A stretch of DNA of 9,829 bases from Bacillota bacterium (lineage in GTDB: Bacteria; Bacillota; Clostridia; Oscillospirales; Ruminococcaceae): contig JAEWMM010000002.1 of assembly GCA_023457175.1 (NCBI GenBank), positions 1 to 9,829 of the forward strand, given 5' to 3'. Shown piece by piece: positions 1 through 6,235 of this stretch. Made by a program: the position numbers and the translations under genes. The notes under the pieces were generated by a model. That model did not search any database. It saw only the letters and a program-made list of their open reading frames with translations, and was not told where the DNA came from. Every line of letters begins with the position of its first letter. Positions within the stretch are counted from its first letter, which is position 1.

Positions 1-122
1 CAATGTCTCTAAAGTACCCGCATCTGAATCTCTTGTATTGACTTTATTATAGCTTAAATACTGGAATAAATCATCCTGTTAAAAATTAAAATTTGAATAT
101 TCGGGCCAAATTGACCTTATTA
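1..122. other. AT-rich flank without recognisable gene
   Basis: This stretch is much richer in A and T than the rest of the window. I see no convincing coding frame and no terminator for an upstream gene. A TTGACT at 38-43 lacks a matching -10 box at 16-18 nt spacing. It is probably the intergenic region upstream of the alaS promoter. Confidence 0.5.
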
Positions 123-151
123 TTGACATTATCGCCACATCTTTTTATAAT
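123..151 (+). promoter_or_regulatory. Sigma-A promoter for the T-box/alaS transcript
   Basis: A consensus -35 box TTGACA (123-128) is separated by exactly 17 nt from a consensus -10 box TATAAT (146-151). Transcription should start near 158. That places the T-box leader at the 5' end of the transcript, as expected for an attenuated synthetase gene. A perfect match to both hexamers implies a strong promoter, so output would be set mainly by tRNA-dependent attenuation downstream. Confidence 0.85.
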
Positions 152-157
152 AAAGAG

Positions 158-407
158 GACATTTTTATAAAACGATGCCTTGAAGAAAAGAATTGTGATG
201 TTACTTTTTCCACAGAGAGGGCGGCAGGGCTGAAAGTCGCCTGTAAAAGTACCGCAAGGGCCGTTTCGGAGCACCGCGTTGAAGAATCGCGGCGTATTCC
301 CGTGCGTTACGCGGGTTAAAGTGGCGTGCTGCAAAAGCGGCATGCAATTTGGGTGGTACCACGGAAATGTTGCACTTTCGTCCCATTTTTGGGCGGAAGT
401 GTTTTTT
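158..407 (+). promoter_or_regulatory. T-box riboswitch (tRNA-Ala sensing) controlling alaS
   Basis: T-box leaders sense uncharged tRNA: the specifier codon pairs with the anticodon and the T-box bulge pairs with the free tRNA 3' end, which stabilises an antiterminator. The 14-15 nt T-box signature lies at 350-364 (TGGGTGGTACCACGG). Its TGGG (350-353) can pair with CCCA (382-385) to form the antiterminator, which excludes the terminator at 373-401. TGGT in the bulge complements the ACCA end expected for tRNA-Ala. The upstream AGAGAG (214-219) and a short hairpin (219-225 with 236-242) fit Stem I. A GCA alanine codon at 271-273, within GGAGCACC, is the likely specifier. Further hairpins lie at 299-315 (6 bp) and 324-345 (9 bp, AAAA loop). 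The signature and terminator are seen directly; the exact Stem I fold and specifier are inferred. The 5' limit is the predicted transcription start. Confidence 0.92.
373..407 (+). terminator. Intrinsic terminator of the T-box leader
   Basis: An 11-bp stem (373-383 with 391-401, two or three G-T wobbles) closes a 7-nt loop and is followed at once by six T (402-407). The 5' arm overlaps the 3' half of the antiterminator (382-385). The two structures are therefore mutually exclusive, which is the hallmark of transcriptional T-box control. When tRNA-Ala is charged this hairpin should form and stop transcription before alaS. Confidence 0.9.
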
Positions 408-533
408 GTTGTGCTTTGATCCGCGCTATTGGCCCGCCTATTTTTGTATTGGCTGCGTATCGCTGTGCGATACCTGTTAAATATAGATCTAATGCTAATA
501 AACAATTCATAGAAACAGGATGTGACAAATTAA
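408..533 (+). other. Post-terminator alaS leader with a second hairpin
   Basis: The 126 nt between the T-run and the alaS start contain no credible gene. A perfect 7-bp hairpin, GTATCGC (457-463), loop TGT, GCGATAC (467-473), sits in the middle and has no T-run after it, so it is not a terminator. The last 60 nt are A/T-rich. The ribosome binding site of alaS, AGGA at 517-520, lies rather far (13 nt) from the ATG. The hairpin may stabilise or process the readthrough mRNA, but nothing in the sequence proves a role. Confidence 0.5.
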
Positions 534-3185
534 ATGGAATGGACCGGACTAAATGAACTGCGCAGCAGATTTTTAAATTTTTTTGAGAGCAAGGGACATA
601 TTCTGCTGCCCTCCGCGCCGCTTGTCCCGCGCGACGACAACAGCCTGCTGCTGATCAACTCCGGCATGGCGCCGCTGAAAAAATACTTTACCGGTATGGA
701 GACGCCGCCGAAAAAGCGCGCGACCTCCTGCCAGAAGTGCATCCGCACGCCCGACATTGAAAACGTCGGCAAAACCGCACGCCACGGCACCTATTTTGAG
801 ATGCTGGGCAATTTCTCGTTCGGCGACTATTTTAAGCACGAGGCGACGGCCTGGGCGTGGGAGTTTCTGACCAAGGAGCTTCAAATCCCTGCGGAGCTGC
901 TCTGGGTTACCATCTATGAGGATGACGACGAGGCGAAGGATATCTGGGTCAACGAGGTCGGCGTACCTGCCGAGCGCATTATCCGCATGGGCAAAGAAGA
1001 TAATTTCTGGGAGATTGGCTCCGGCCCCTGCGGCCCCTGCTCTGAGCTGCACTTTGACCGCGGCGAGAAATACGGCTGCGGCTCCCCCACCTGCGGCGTG
1101 GGCTGCGACTGCGCCCGCTACATCGAGATCTGGAATCTCGTGTTCACCCAGTTAAACTCCGACGCCAATGGCAACTACACGCCGCTGGATCAGCCAAACA
1201 TCGACACCGGCATGGGGTTGGAGCGTCTGGCCTGCGTCATGCAGGGCGTTGACAACCTTTTTGAGGTCGATACAGTTCAGCGCATTATGGGGCATATCAG
1301 CAGAATTGCCGACGTGACCTATAAAACCAACCCCAAGAGCGATATTTCGTTACGCGTCATCACCGACCATGTGCGTTCGACCACCATGATGATCGGCGAC
1401 GGCGTCGTCCCCTCGAACGAGGGCCGCGGCTATGTGCTGCGCCGCCTGCTGCGCCGCGCCGCGCGCCACGACAGACTGCTGGGCATTACCGAGCCGTTTC
1501 TCTATCAGGTGGTGGACACCGTCATTGAAGAAAACAAGATCGCCTACCCCAATCTCGTCGACAGCCGCGACTACATCGTCAAGGTCGTCCGGATGGAGGA
1601 GGAGCGCTTTGCCCGCACCATCGATTCGGGCATGGAGCTGCTGTCTAACATCATCGACCGCATTGAGAGCGAGTCCTTTAACAGAGATAAGCGCGTGCTG
1701 CCGGGCGATCTGGCATTTAAGCTCTACGATACCTTCGGCTTCCCGGTTGATCTTACCCGCGAAATCTTAGAGGAAAAACAGATTGGCCTCGATGAAGAAG
1801 CCTTTAAAAAGCTCATGACCGAGCAGCGTGACCGCGCCCGCAAGGCCCGTGAAAGCATGGGCGACGCCGGGTGGGAGGGCGACGTGCTCGCCGCGCTCGA
1901 CAGCAAGACCGAGTTTGTCGGCTACGTAACCGGCGACGTCAAGTGCAAGATCGTCGCCATCGTCGCCGAGGGTGCGCTGGCCGATGCCATCGGCGCGGGC
2001 GACCGCGCGGCAATCGTGCTCGATAAGACGCCCTTCTACGCCGAGAGCGGCGGTCAGGTCGGCGATGGGGGCATTATTTCGGACGGCAAGGCCGTTTTCC
2101 ATGTCCACGACTGCAAAAAATCTCCGACCGGGCAGTTTTTGCACATCGGCGAGATGATCGACGGCAGCCTGCTGGCCGGCAGCGCGGTAACTGCCGCCGT
2201 AGGCAAGCCCCGCCGCAGCGCCATTATGCGCAACCACACCGCCGCGCATCTGTTGCAATTTGCGCTGCGCGAGGTGCTTGGCACCCATGTGCATCAGGCA
2301 GGTCAGCTTGTGGACAGCGACTTCTGCCGCTTCGACTTCACCCATTTTGCCGCCGTCTCGCACGAGGAGCTTAGCCATATTGAGACGCTGGTTAACAATA
2401 TGATTTTCTCTGCCCTGCCGGTCGATATTGCCGAAATGACGCAGGACGAGGCCAAGCAGAAGGGCGCGATGGCGCTGTTCTCTGAAAAATATGGCGATAC
2501 GGTGCGTGTCATCGACATCGGCGGGCGTTCGGTCGAGCTTTGCGGCGGCACCCATGTCGATAACACCGCGCGGTTGGGTCTGTTCAAAATTCTTAAAGAA
2601 TCCTCGGTGGCAGCAGGTGTGCGCCGCATTGAGGCCGTCACCGGCGACGGCGTGCTCGGCTATATCAACCAGCTCCAGTCACAGATCGCCTCGGCAGCCG
2701 AGCTTCTAAAAATCGGCTCCGGCGCCGACCTCGTCGGTAAAATTGGCGCGTTACAGGCTGAACTCAAGGCTAAGGATCGCGAAATTGACTCGATGAGCCA
2801 ACGTCTGGCATCCTCTCAGATCAAGAGCCTGTTCGAAAGCGCTAAGGAGATTGACGGCGTTCGTGTGATGACCGCCAGCTTTAACGACATGGCGCCCGAC
2901 GCGCTGCGCGCGCTTGGCGATAAGGTTAAGGAATACGCCGAGCCGGTCATGGCGGTATTCACCTCGGCCACCGGCGCAAAGGCTTCGGTGCTGGCGGTGG
3001 TCAGCAAGTCGGCGGCTGATAAGGGCGCGCACGCGGGCAAGCTGATTAAATCGCTGACCGCAATGGCGGGCGGCTCCGGCGGCGGCAAGCCCGATTCGGC
3101 TATGGGCGGCGCGCCTGAGCTCACAAAGCTCAACGAGGCGGTGGCCAAGGTCGAAGGCCTGCTCAAAGAGATGCTGACCAAATAG
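534..3185 (+). CDS. alaS: Alanyl-tRNA synthetase
   Basis: This class II synthetase charges tRNA-Ala with alanine in the cytoplasm and hydrolyses mischarged Ser/Gly-tRNA-Ala. At 883 aa it is close to the E. coli enzyme (876 aa). The N-terminal catalytic core opens with the family pattern (FFESKGH, then LLLINSGMAPLKKYF), and motif 3, GMGLERL, lies at 226-232. A cysteine-rich insertion with Cys182, 187, 191 and 193 resembles that of clostridial AlaRS. The editing domain is intact, with HTAAH at 568-572 and CGGTH at 670-674 as its metal ligands. A coiled-coil stretch (about 711-765) leads to the C-Ala domain, whose glycine-rich segment lies near 846-857. The ATG at 534 fits the family N-terminus; its AGGA Shine-Dalgarno at 517-520 is weakly placed. 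Expression is governed by the T-box upstream. I am essentially certain of the identity. Confidence 0.98.
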   Translation: MEWTGLNELRSRFLNFFESKGHILLPSAPLVPRDDNSLLLINSGMAPLKKYFTGMETPPKKRATSCQKCIRTPDIENVGKTARHGTYFEMLGNFSFGDYFKHEATAWAWEFLTKELQIPAELLWVTIYEDDDEAKDIWVNEVGVPAERIIRMGKEDNFWEIGSGPCGPCSELHFDRGEKYGCGSPTCGVGCDCARYIEIWNLVFTQLNSDANGNYTPLDQPNIDTGMGLERLACVMQGVDNLFEVDTVQRIMGHISRIADVTYKTNPKSDISLRVITDHVRSTTMMIGDGVVPSNEGRGYVLRRLLRRAARHDRLLGITEPFLYQVVDTVIEENKIAYPNLVDSRDYIVKVVRMEEERFARTIDSGMELLSNIIDRIESESFNRDKRVLPGDLAFKLYDTFGFPVDLTREILEEKQIGLDEEAFKKLMTEQRDRARKARESMGDAGWEGDVLAALDSKTEFVGYVTGDVKCKIVAIVAEGALADAIGAGDRAAIVLDKTPFYAESGGQVGDGGIISDGKAVFHVHDCKKSPTGQFLHIGEMIDGSLLAGSAVTAAVGKPRRSAIMRNHTAAHLLQFALREVLGTHVHQAGQLVDSDFCRFDFTHFAAVSHEELSHIETLVNNMIFSALPVDIAEMTQDEAKQKGAMALFSEKYGDTVRVIDIGGRSVELCGGTHVDNTARLGLFKILKESSVAAGVRRIEAVTGDGVLGYINQLQSQIASAAELLKIGSGADLVGKIGALQAELKAKDREIDSMSQRLASSQIKSLFESAKEIDGVRVMTASFNDMAPDALRALGDKVKEYAEPVMAVFTSATGAKASVLAVVSKSAADKGAHAGKLIKSLTAMAGGSGGGKPDSAMGGAPELTKLNEAVAKVEGLLKEMLTK

Positions 3186-3197
3186 TTTTGATAATGC

Positions 3198-3239
3198 GCT
3201 TGCGGCGGGCCACCTGCGAAACAGTCGCCCGCCGCAAGC
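3198..3239 (+). repeat. Perfect 13-bp inverted repeat between alaS and the HIT gene
   Basis: Arm 3198-3210 (GCTTGCGGCGGGC) is exactly complementary to arm 3227-3239 (GCCCGCCGCAAGC), with a 16-nt loop. It starts 12 nt after the alaS stop. No T-run follows (AACTTGAG comes next), so it is not a canonical intrinsic terminator. It could act as a 3' mRNA-stabilising or processing hairpin, a partial terminator, or a copy of a dispersed palindromic repeat. The structure is certain, its role is not. Confidence 0.75.
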
Positions 3240-3271
3240 AACTTGAGTACTATGAAGGAAGGGAAAGATTT

Positions 3272-3610
3272 ATGGACTGCCTGTTTTGCAAAATTGCCGC
3301 AGGCGAGATTCCCAGCACAAAGGTCTATGAGGATGAAACGGTGCTGGCGTTTCGCGACATCGACCCCAAAGCGCCATTTCATGCGGTGATCATCCCCAAG
3401 GCCCATATTACCTCGGCCGCCGAGATCACGGCCCAAAACAGCGCCGCGGTCGCCCATGTGTTTGAGGTTGTCGCCGAGATTGCCCGGCGCGAAAAGCTTC
3501 AAAAAGGCTTTCGTGTTGTGACCAACTGTGGCGAAGAGGGCGGCCAGACCGTCGGCCACCTGCACTTTCATCTGCTGGCCGGGCGCAGCCTTGGGTGGCC
3601 CCCCGGCTGA
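3272..3610 (+). CDS. HIT-family (HinT-like) nucleotide hydrolase/phosphoramidase
   Basis: A small cytoplasmic histidine-triad protein of 112 aa, the usual HinT size. HinT proteins hydrolyse purine nucleoside phosphoramidates and aminoacyl-adenylates. The catalytic triad HLHFH lies at 96-100 (His96, His98, His100) near the C-terminus. The N-terminus, DCLFCKIAAGEIPSTKVYED, is typical and carries the Cys3/Cys6 pair. The ATG at 3272 is chosen because a strong Shine-Dalgarno (AAGGAAGGG, 3255-3263) precedes it and the protein then starts exactly where the family does. An upstream in-frame TTG at 3188 would read through the inverted repeat. The position after alaS suggests co-transcription and fits a role in clearing adenylate by-products, but that link is inference. 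The native substrate cannot be told from sequence. Confidence 0.95.
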   Translation: MDCLFCKIAAGEIPSTKVYEDETVLAFRDIDPKAPFHAVIIPKAHITSAAEITAQNSAAVAHVFEVVAEIARREKLQKGFRVVTNCGEEGGQTVGHLHFHLLAGRSLGWPPG

Positions 3611-3656
3611 TTGCATTTTTATTTGCCGCTTATAACTGAAAGGGGAATCTTATATC

Positions 3657-4196
3657 ATGGCTGAAACCTACCGCCTGAAGGTCGCCGGGCTTGAACGCGA
3701 CCTGACGCTCTGCCCGCTTAACGATAAGCTTTCGATCGCGGGCTTTATCATGTTTTCCGACGTGGAGCTGACCGTAAACTGCGCCGCTGAGCTACTCAAA
3801 AAGGTTCCGCGCTTCGACGTCATCATCACGGCGGAATCGAAAGGCATTCCGCTGGCCTACGAAATGAGCCGCCAGTCGGGTAAAAATTATTACCTCGCCC
3901 GCAAGAGCAAAAAGCTTTACATGGTTGATGCTGTCGCGGTGGAGGTCAAATCGATCACGACCAGCAACATCCAGACGCTCTATATGGATCGAAACGACCT
4001 TGACGCGCTGTCGGGCAAGCGGGTGCTGATTGTCGACGACGTCATCTCGACCGGCGAATCGCTCAACGCGCTTAAAACGCTGGTCGAAAAGGGCAACGGC
4101 GACATTGTCGCCTGCGCCGCCGTGCTGGCCGAGGGCGACGCCGCCAAGCGTGACGACATCATTTTTCTCGAACCATTGCCGCTGTTCCCGCGCTGA
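3657..4196 (+). CDS. Adenine-phosphoribosyltransferase-like PRTase
   Basis: A 179-aa type I phosphoribosyltransferase, which would join a nucleobase to PRPP in purine salvage. The PRPP-binding loop VDDVISTGES lies at about 126-135 (Asp127, Asp128, Thr132, Gly133), preceded by the hydrophobic strand RVLIV. An upstream segment, DVIITAESKGIPLAYEMS, matches the apt-type region where the family has a GxEARG-like turn. Both length and order agree with Apt (about 170 aa), yet the sequence is clearly divergent from B. subtilis Apt. The substrate could be adenine, xanthine or another base, or the protein could be a regulator using the fold. A good Shine-Dalgarno (AAGGGG, 3640-3645) precedes the ATG, 46 nt after the HIT gene, consistent with one operon. 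The PRTase fold is near certain; the symbol apt is withheld because specificity is not shown. Confidence 0.88.
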   Translation: MAETYRLKVAGLERDLTLCPLNDKLSIAGFIMFSDVELTVNCAAELLKKVPRFDVIITAESKGIPLAYEMSRQSGKNYYLARKSKKLYMVDAVAVEVKSITTSNIQTLYMDRNDLDALSGKRVLIVDDVISTGESLNALKTLVEKGNGDIVACAAVLAEGDAAKRDDIIFLEPLPLFPR

Positions 4197-4251
4197 ACCG
4201 CCGTATGATCGTATGATATATTTTAACAACATCGCGTAAGGAGCATGCCTT

Positions 4252-6222
4252 ATGAGAAGACCGCTGTTTTGGATGGGATTTGCCTTCCTTTCCTCCGCTG
4301 CGGTCTTTTTGCGTTTTGAGTTGGGGATTGCAGCGCTTTTATGCGGTTTGATTACACTTTTAACGCTGCTGCTCTCAAACGCTAAGCCGCGCACAGGGCT
4401 GGCGCTGTTCTTCGCCTGTACGGTCTTGGGTTCAGCGTTTGGCCTTTTGTATACCGCCGGTGTGCGCCATTATCTATCGCCGGTGCTGGGTGCGAGTGAT
4501 ACGCCGGTAGAAATACTCCTGACGGTCACCGAGCGCCAAACGCGCGGCGTCTATTGCCGGTGGGAGGGCAAGGGCACCCTCATTACAGCAGAGGGTATCT
4601 CCAGCACCTTTCCGGTGACACTGACCGGCTATACCGAAGAAGCGGCCGCCATCGGCGACGTGCTGCACTGCACCGCCAAAATAGAACAGCCCTTTTCGGG
4701 CGATATGCTGCGCTGCCGCTTGATAAACCTGCTTCCGCCGCCCGAAACGCCGCCCCACCCGCTCACCCGCCTGCGGCTGATCTGGCAGCAATCGCTGTCT
4801 GAGCGGGCGGCGGCCCTCTCGAAGGATGCGCGAATCTCCGGCGTGCTCTCGGCCATTCTGACCGGTGACCGCAGCCGGTTATCGGGCGATATTACCGCTA
4901 ATTTTCGCGGCAGCGGGCTGTCGCATATCCTCGTCGTTTCGGGCCTGCACCTGATTCTGGTCAGCCGTCTTGTCGGCTTGCTGCTGTTGCGCGTCTGTAC
5001 GCCCCGGCGCGCGGGGCTGTTATCGCTGACATTCTGCTGGCTGTTCGCAGTGGTCAGCGGCCTTGGCAGCTCGATCATCCGCGCCGCCGTCATGCTCTCG
5101 CTTGTGCATCTGGCCGAGGCGCTCAACCGCCGCAGCGACACGCTGACGTCTTTGATGACCGCGGCGTTGCTCATGGGGCTGCAAAACCCCTACACGCTGC
5201 TTTCGGTGTCCTTCTTACTCTCGTTTAGCGCTGTGGCGGGATTGGCGGCGCTTGAACAGCCGGTGCAGCGTTTTCTTCAGGGTCCAAGGCCCCGCAACGG
5301 CATCACGCCGTATCTGGTGCAAAGCCTGTCGGTCGGCATTGCGGCGCAGGCGGGCGCAGCGCCGGTGCTTATCTGGGTTTTCGGCCTGATGCCGCTGCTG
5401 GGTATCTTTGCAAACTTAGCCGCCGTTTGGCTCATCGAGCCGATTATGCTGCTGGGCTTGACAGCACTTGGGTTAGGCTTTGTGTCGCCCCTGCTGGCGC
5501 AGATCGTCGCGCTGCCCTGCAACGCGCTGCTGCGGCTGCTGCTTTTAATCGCGCGGGTGTTCTCGCGCCTGCCGGGCGCGCAGCTGGGCTTTACCGAACG
5601 CTGGCAGACCGTCTGGCTTTTCGGCAGCCTGCTGCTCGTTGTGCTGGTGCTGACCAAACGTCCGCACGCGCCGGCGGGGCGCTTTGCGGTGCTGGGCTGT
5701 CTGGCCGTAGCTTTAAGCGCCTCAGTGCTGTTTGCCGCTGTGAGCAGCACCCGCGCCGAGGTTCTACTCTTTAAAAACAGCCATAGTACCGCCGTTGTCT
5801 GCGGCAACCGCGCCGTTTTGTTCGGTGCGCCGCAAAACAGCTGGGCGTTGCAGGAAATTCAAAACGCATTCGAACGCACCGGCGTCCGGCAGCTTGACGC
5901 CATCGTGCTCGATTCCGCCGTTCAGGCGACCTATCATACCGCCGCGCTGGCGTTCGATTATCCCGGCGCGGTGCTCTGCATGCCGCCCTCGCGCACCGCC
6001 GTCACCTTTTCGCACGCGGCGGGGCTGCCGCTGCGCCATCTGCCGCAGGGCACCCTGCTCTATGGGGCCGTACGGTACGAAAAATCGGACGGTAAAATAA
6101 CGCTGACCTTTTCGGAGGCTAAACTGTTAAAAAGCGGGGGCGATTGTGTTATAATAGGAAAGTACGCAGAACTAGAGCCCTTTTCAGACTCCGTTTTGCG
6201 CACACGCATAAAATTGACTTAA
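4252..6222 (+). CDS. comEC: ComEC/Rec2-family DNA-uptake channel, degenerate C-terminal domain
   Basis: ComEC forms the inner-membrane channel that brings single-stranded DNA into competent cells. The N-terminus has consecutive hydrophobic helices (about 4-75), then a soluble OB-fold-like region (about 85-165). The core Competence domain (about 195-470) is polytopic and carries the family signature GLSHILVVSGLHL at 222-234. The C-terminal part (about 500-656) sits where most ComEC proteins have a metallo-beta-lactamase-like domain, but it is short and has no HxHxDH motif: the expected position, after LDAIV, reads LDSAVQATYH (553-562). At 656 aa it is smaller than typical full-length ComEC (about 750-800 aa). 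The Shine-Dalgarno AAGGAG (about 4238-4243) supports the ATG. Its stop overlaps the holA ribosome binding site, and comEC-holA adjacency is common in Firmicutes. The family is clear; whether it still supports transformation is unknown, since no other com genes are in the window. Confidence 0.93.
   Translation: MRRPLFWMGFAFLSSAAVFLRFELGIAALLCGLITLLTLLLSNAKPRTGLALFFACTVLGSAFGLLYTAGVRHYLSPVLGASDTPVEILLTVTERQTRGVYCRWEGKGTLITAEGISSTFPVTLTGYTEEAAAIGDVLHCTAKIEQPFSGDMLRCRLINLLPPPETPPHPLTRLRLIWQQSLSERAAALSKDARISGVLSAILTGDRSRLSGDITANFRGSGLSHILVVSGLHLILVSRLVGLLLLRVCTPRRAGLLSLTFCWLFAVVSGLGSSIIRAAVMLSLVHLAEALNRRSDTLTSLMTAALLMGLQNPYTLLSVSFLLSFSAVAGLAALEQPVQRFLQGPRPRNGITPYLVQSLSVGIAAQAGAAPVLIWVFGLMPLLGIFANLAAVWLIEPIMLLGLTALGLGFVSPLLAQIVALPCNALLRLLLLIARVFSRLPGAQLGFTERWQTVWLFGSLLLVVLVLTKRPHAPAGRFAVLGCLAVALSASVLFAAVSSTRAEVLLFKNSHSTAVVCGNRAVLFGAPQNSWALQEIQNAFERTGVRQLDAIVLDSAVQATYHTAALAFDYPGAVLCMPPSRTAVTFSHAAGLPLRHLPQGTLLYGAVRYEKSDGKITLTFSEAKLLKSGGDCVIIGKYAELEPFSDSVLRTRIKLT
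6147..6155 (+). promoter_or_regulatory. Candidate extended -10 promoter inside the comEC end
   Basis: The string TGT followed by TATAAT (6150-6155) is an exact extended -10 element (TGnTATAAT) and lies about 80 nt upstream of the holA start. The -35 region 17 nt upstream (TTAAAA) is poor, but extended -10 promoters tolerate this. It could give holA and downstream genes transcription independent of comEC. It may be chance within coding sequence. Confidence 0.3.
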
Positions 6223-6235
6223 AGGAGCGGCCCCG

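Noticed and set aside
38..66. TTGACT as a second upstream promoter
   Set aside because: No -10 box at suitable spacing; the promoter at 123-151 is far better.
86..505. 139-aa open frame on the - strand across the alaS leader
   Set aside because: It covers the T-box and terminator, is antisense to a clearly functional RNA, and its protein has no recognisable family features.
326..556. 76-aa open frame on the + strand across the T-box terminator
   Set aside because: It begins inside a leader hairpin, reads through the terminator and overlaps the alaS start; structure of the riboswitch explains the sequence.
1767..2555. 262-aa open frame antisense to alaS
   Set aside because: High GC content gives long antisense frames; the sense strand encodes a fully conserved AlaRS here.
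3188..3271. Upstream TTG start adding 28 residues to the HIT protein
   Set aside because: It would translate the inverted repeat, lacks a Shine-Dalgarno and extends beyond the family N-terminus; ATG 3272 has a strong AAGGAAGGG.
2816..3616. 266-aa open frame antisense to the alaS end and the HIT gene
   Set aside because: It spans two well-supported sense genes and the inverted repeat, with no family-like motif of its own.
3604..3628. Possible terminator after the HIT gene (CGGC ... T-rich ... GCCG)
   Set aside because: Only four base pairs with a T-rich loop rather than a T-run after the stem, so termination is not supported.
4203..4217. Tandem GTATGAT direct repeat before comEC
   Set aside because: Only two 7-nt copies; too short to call an operator or repeat element.
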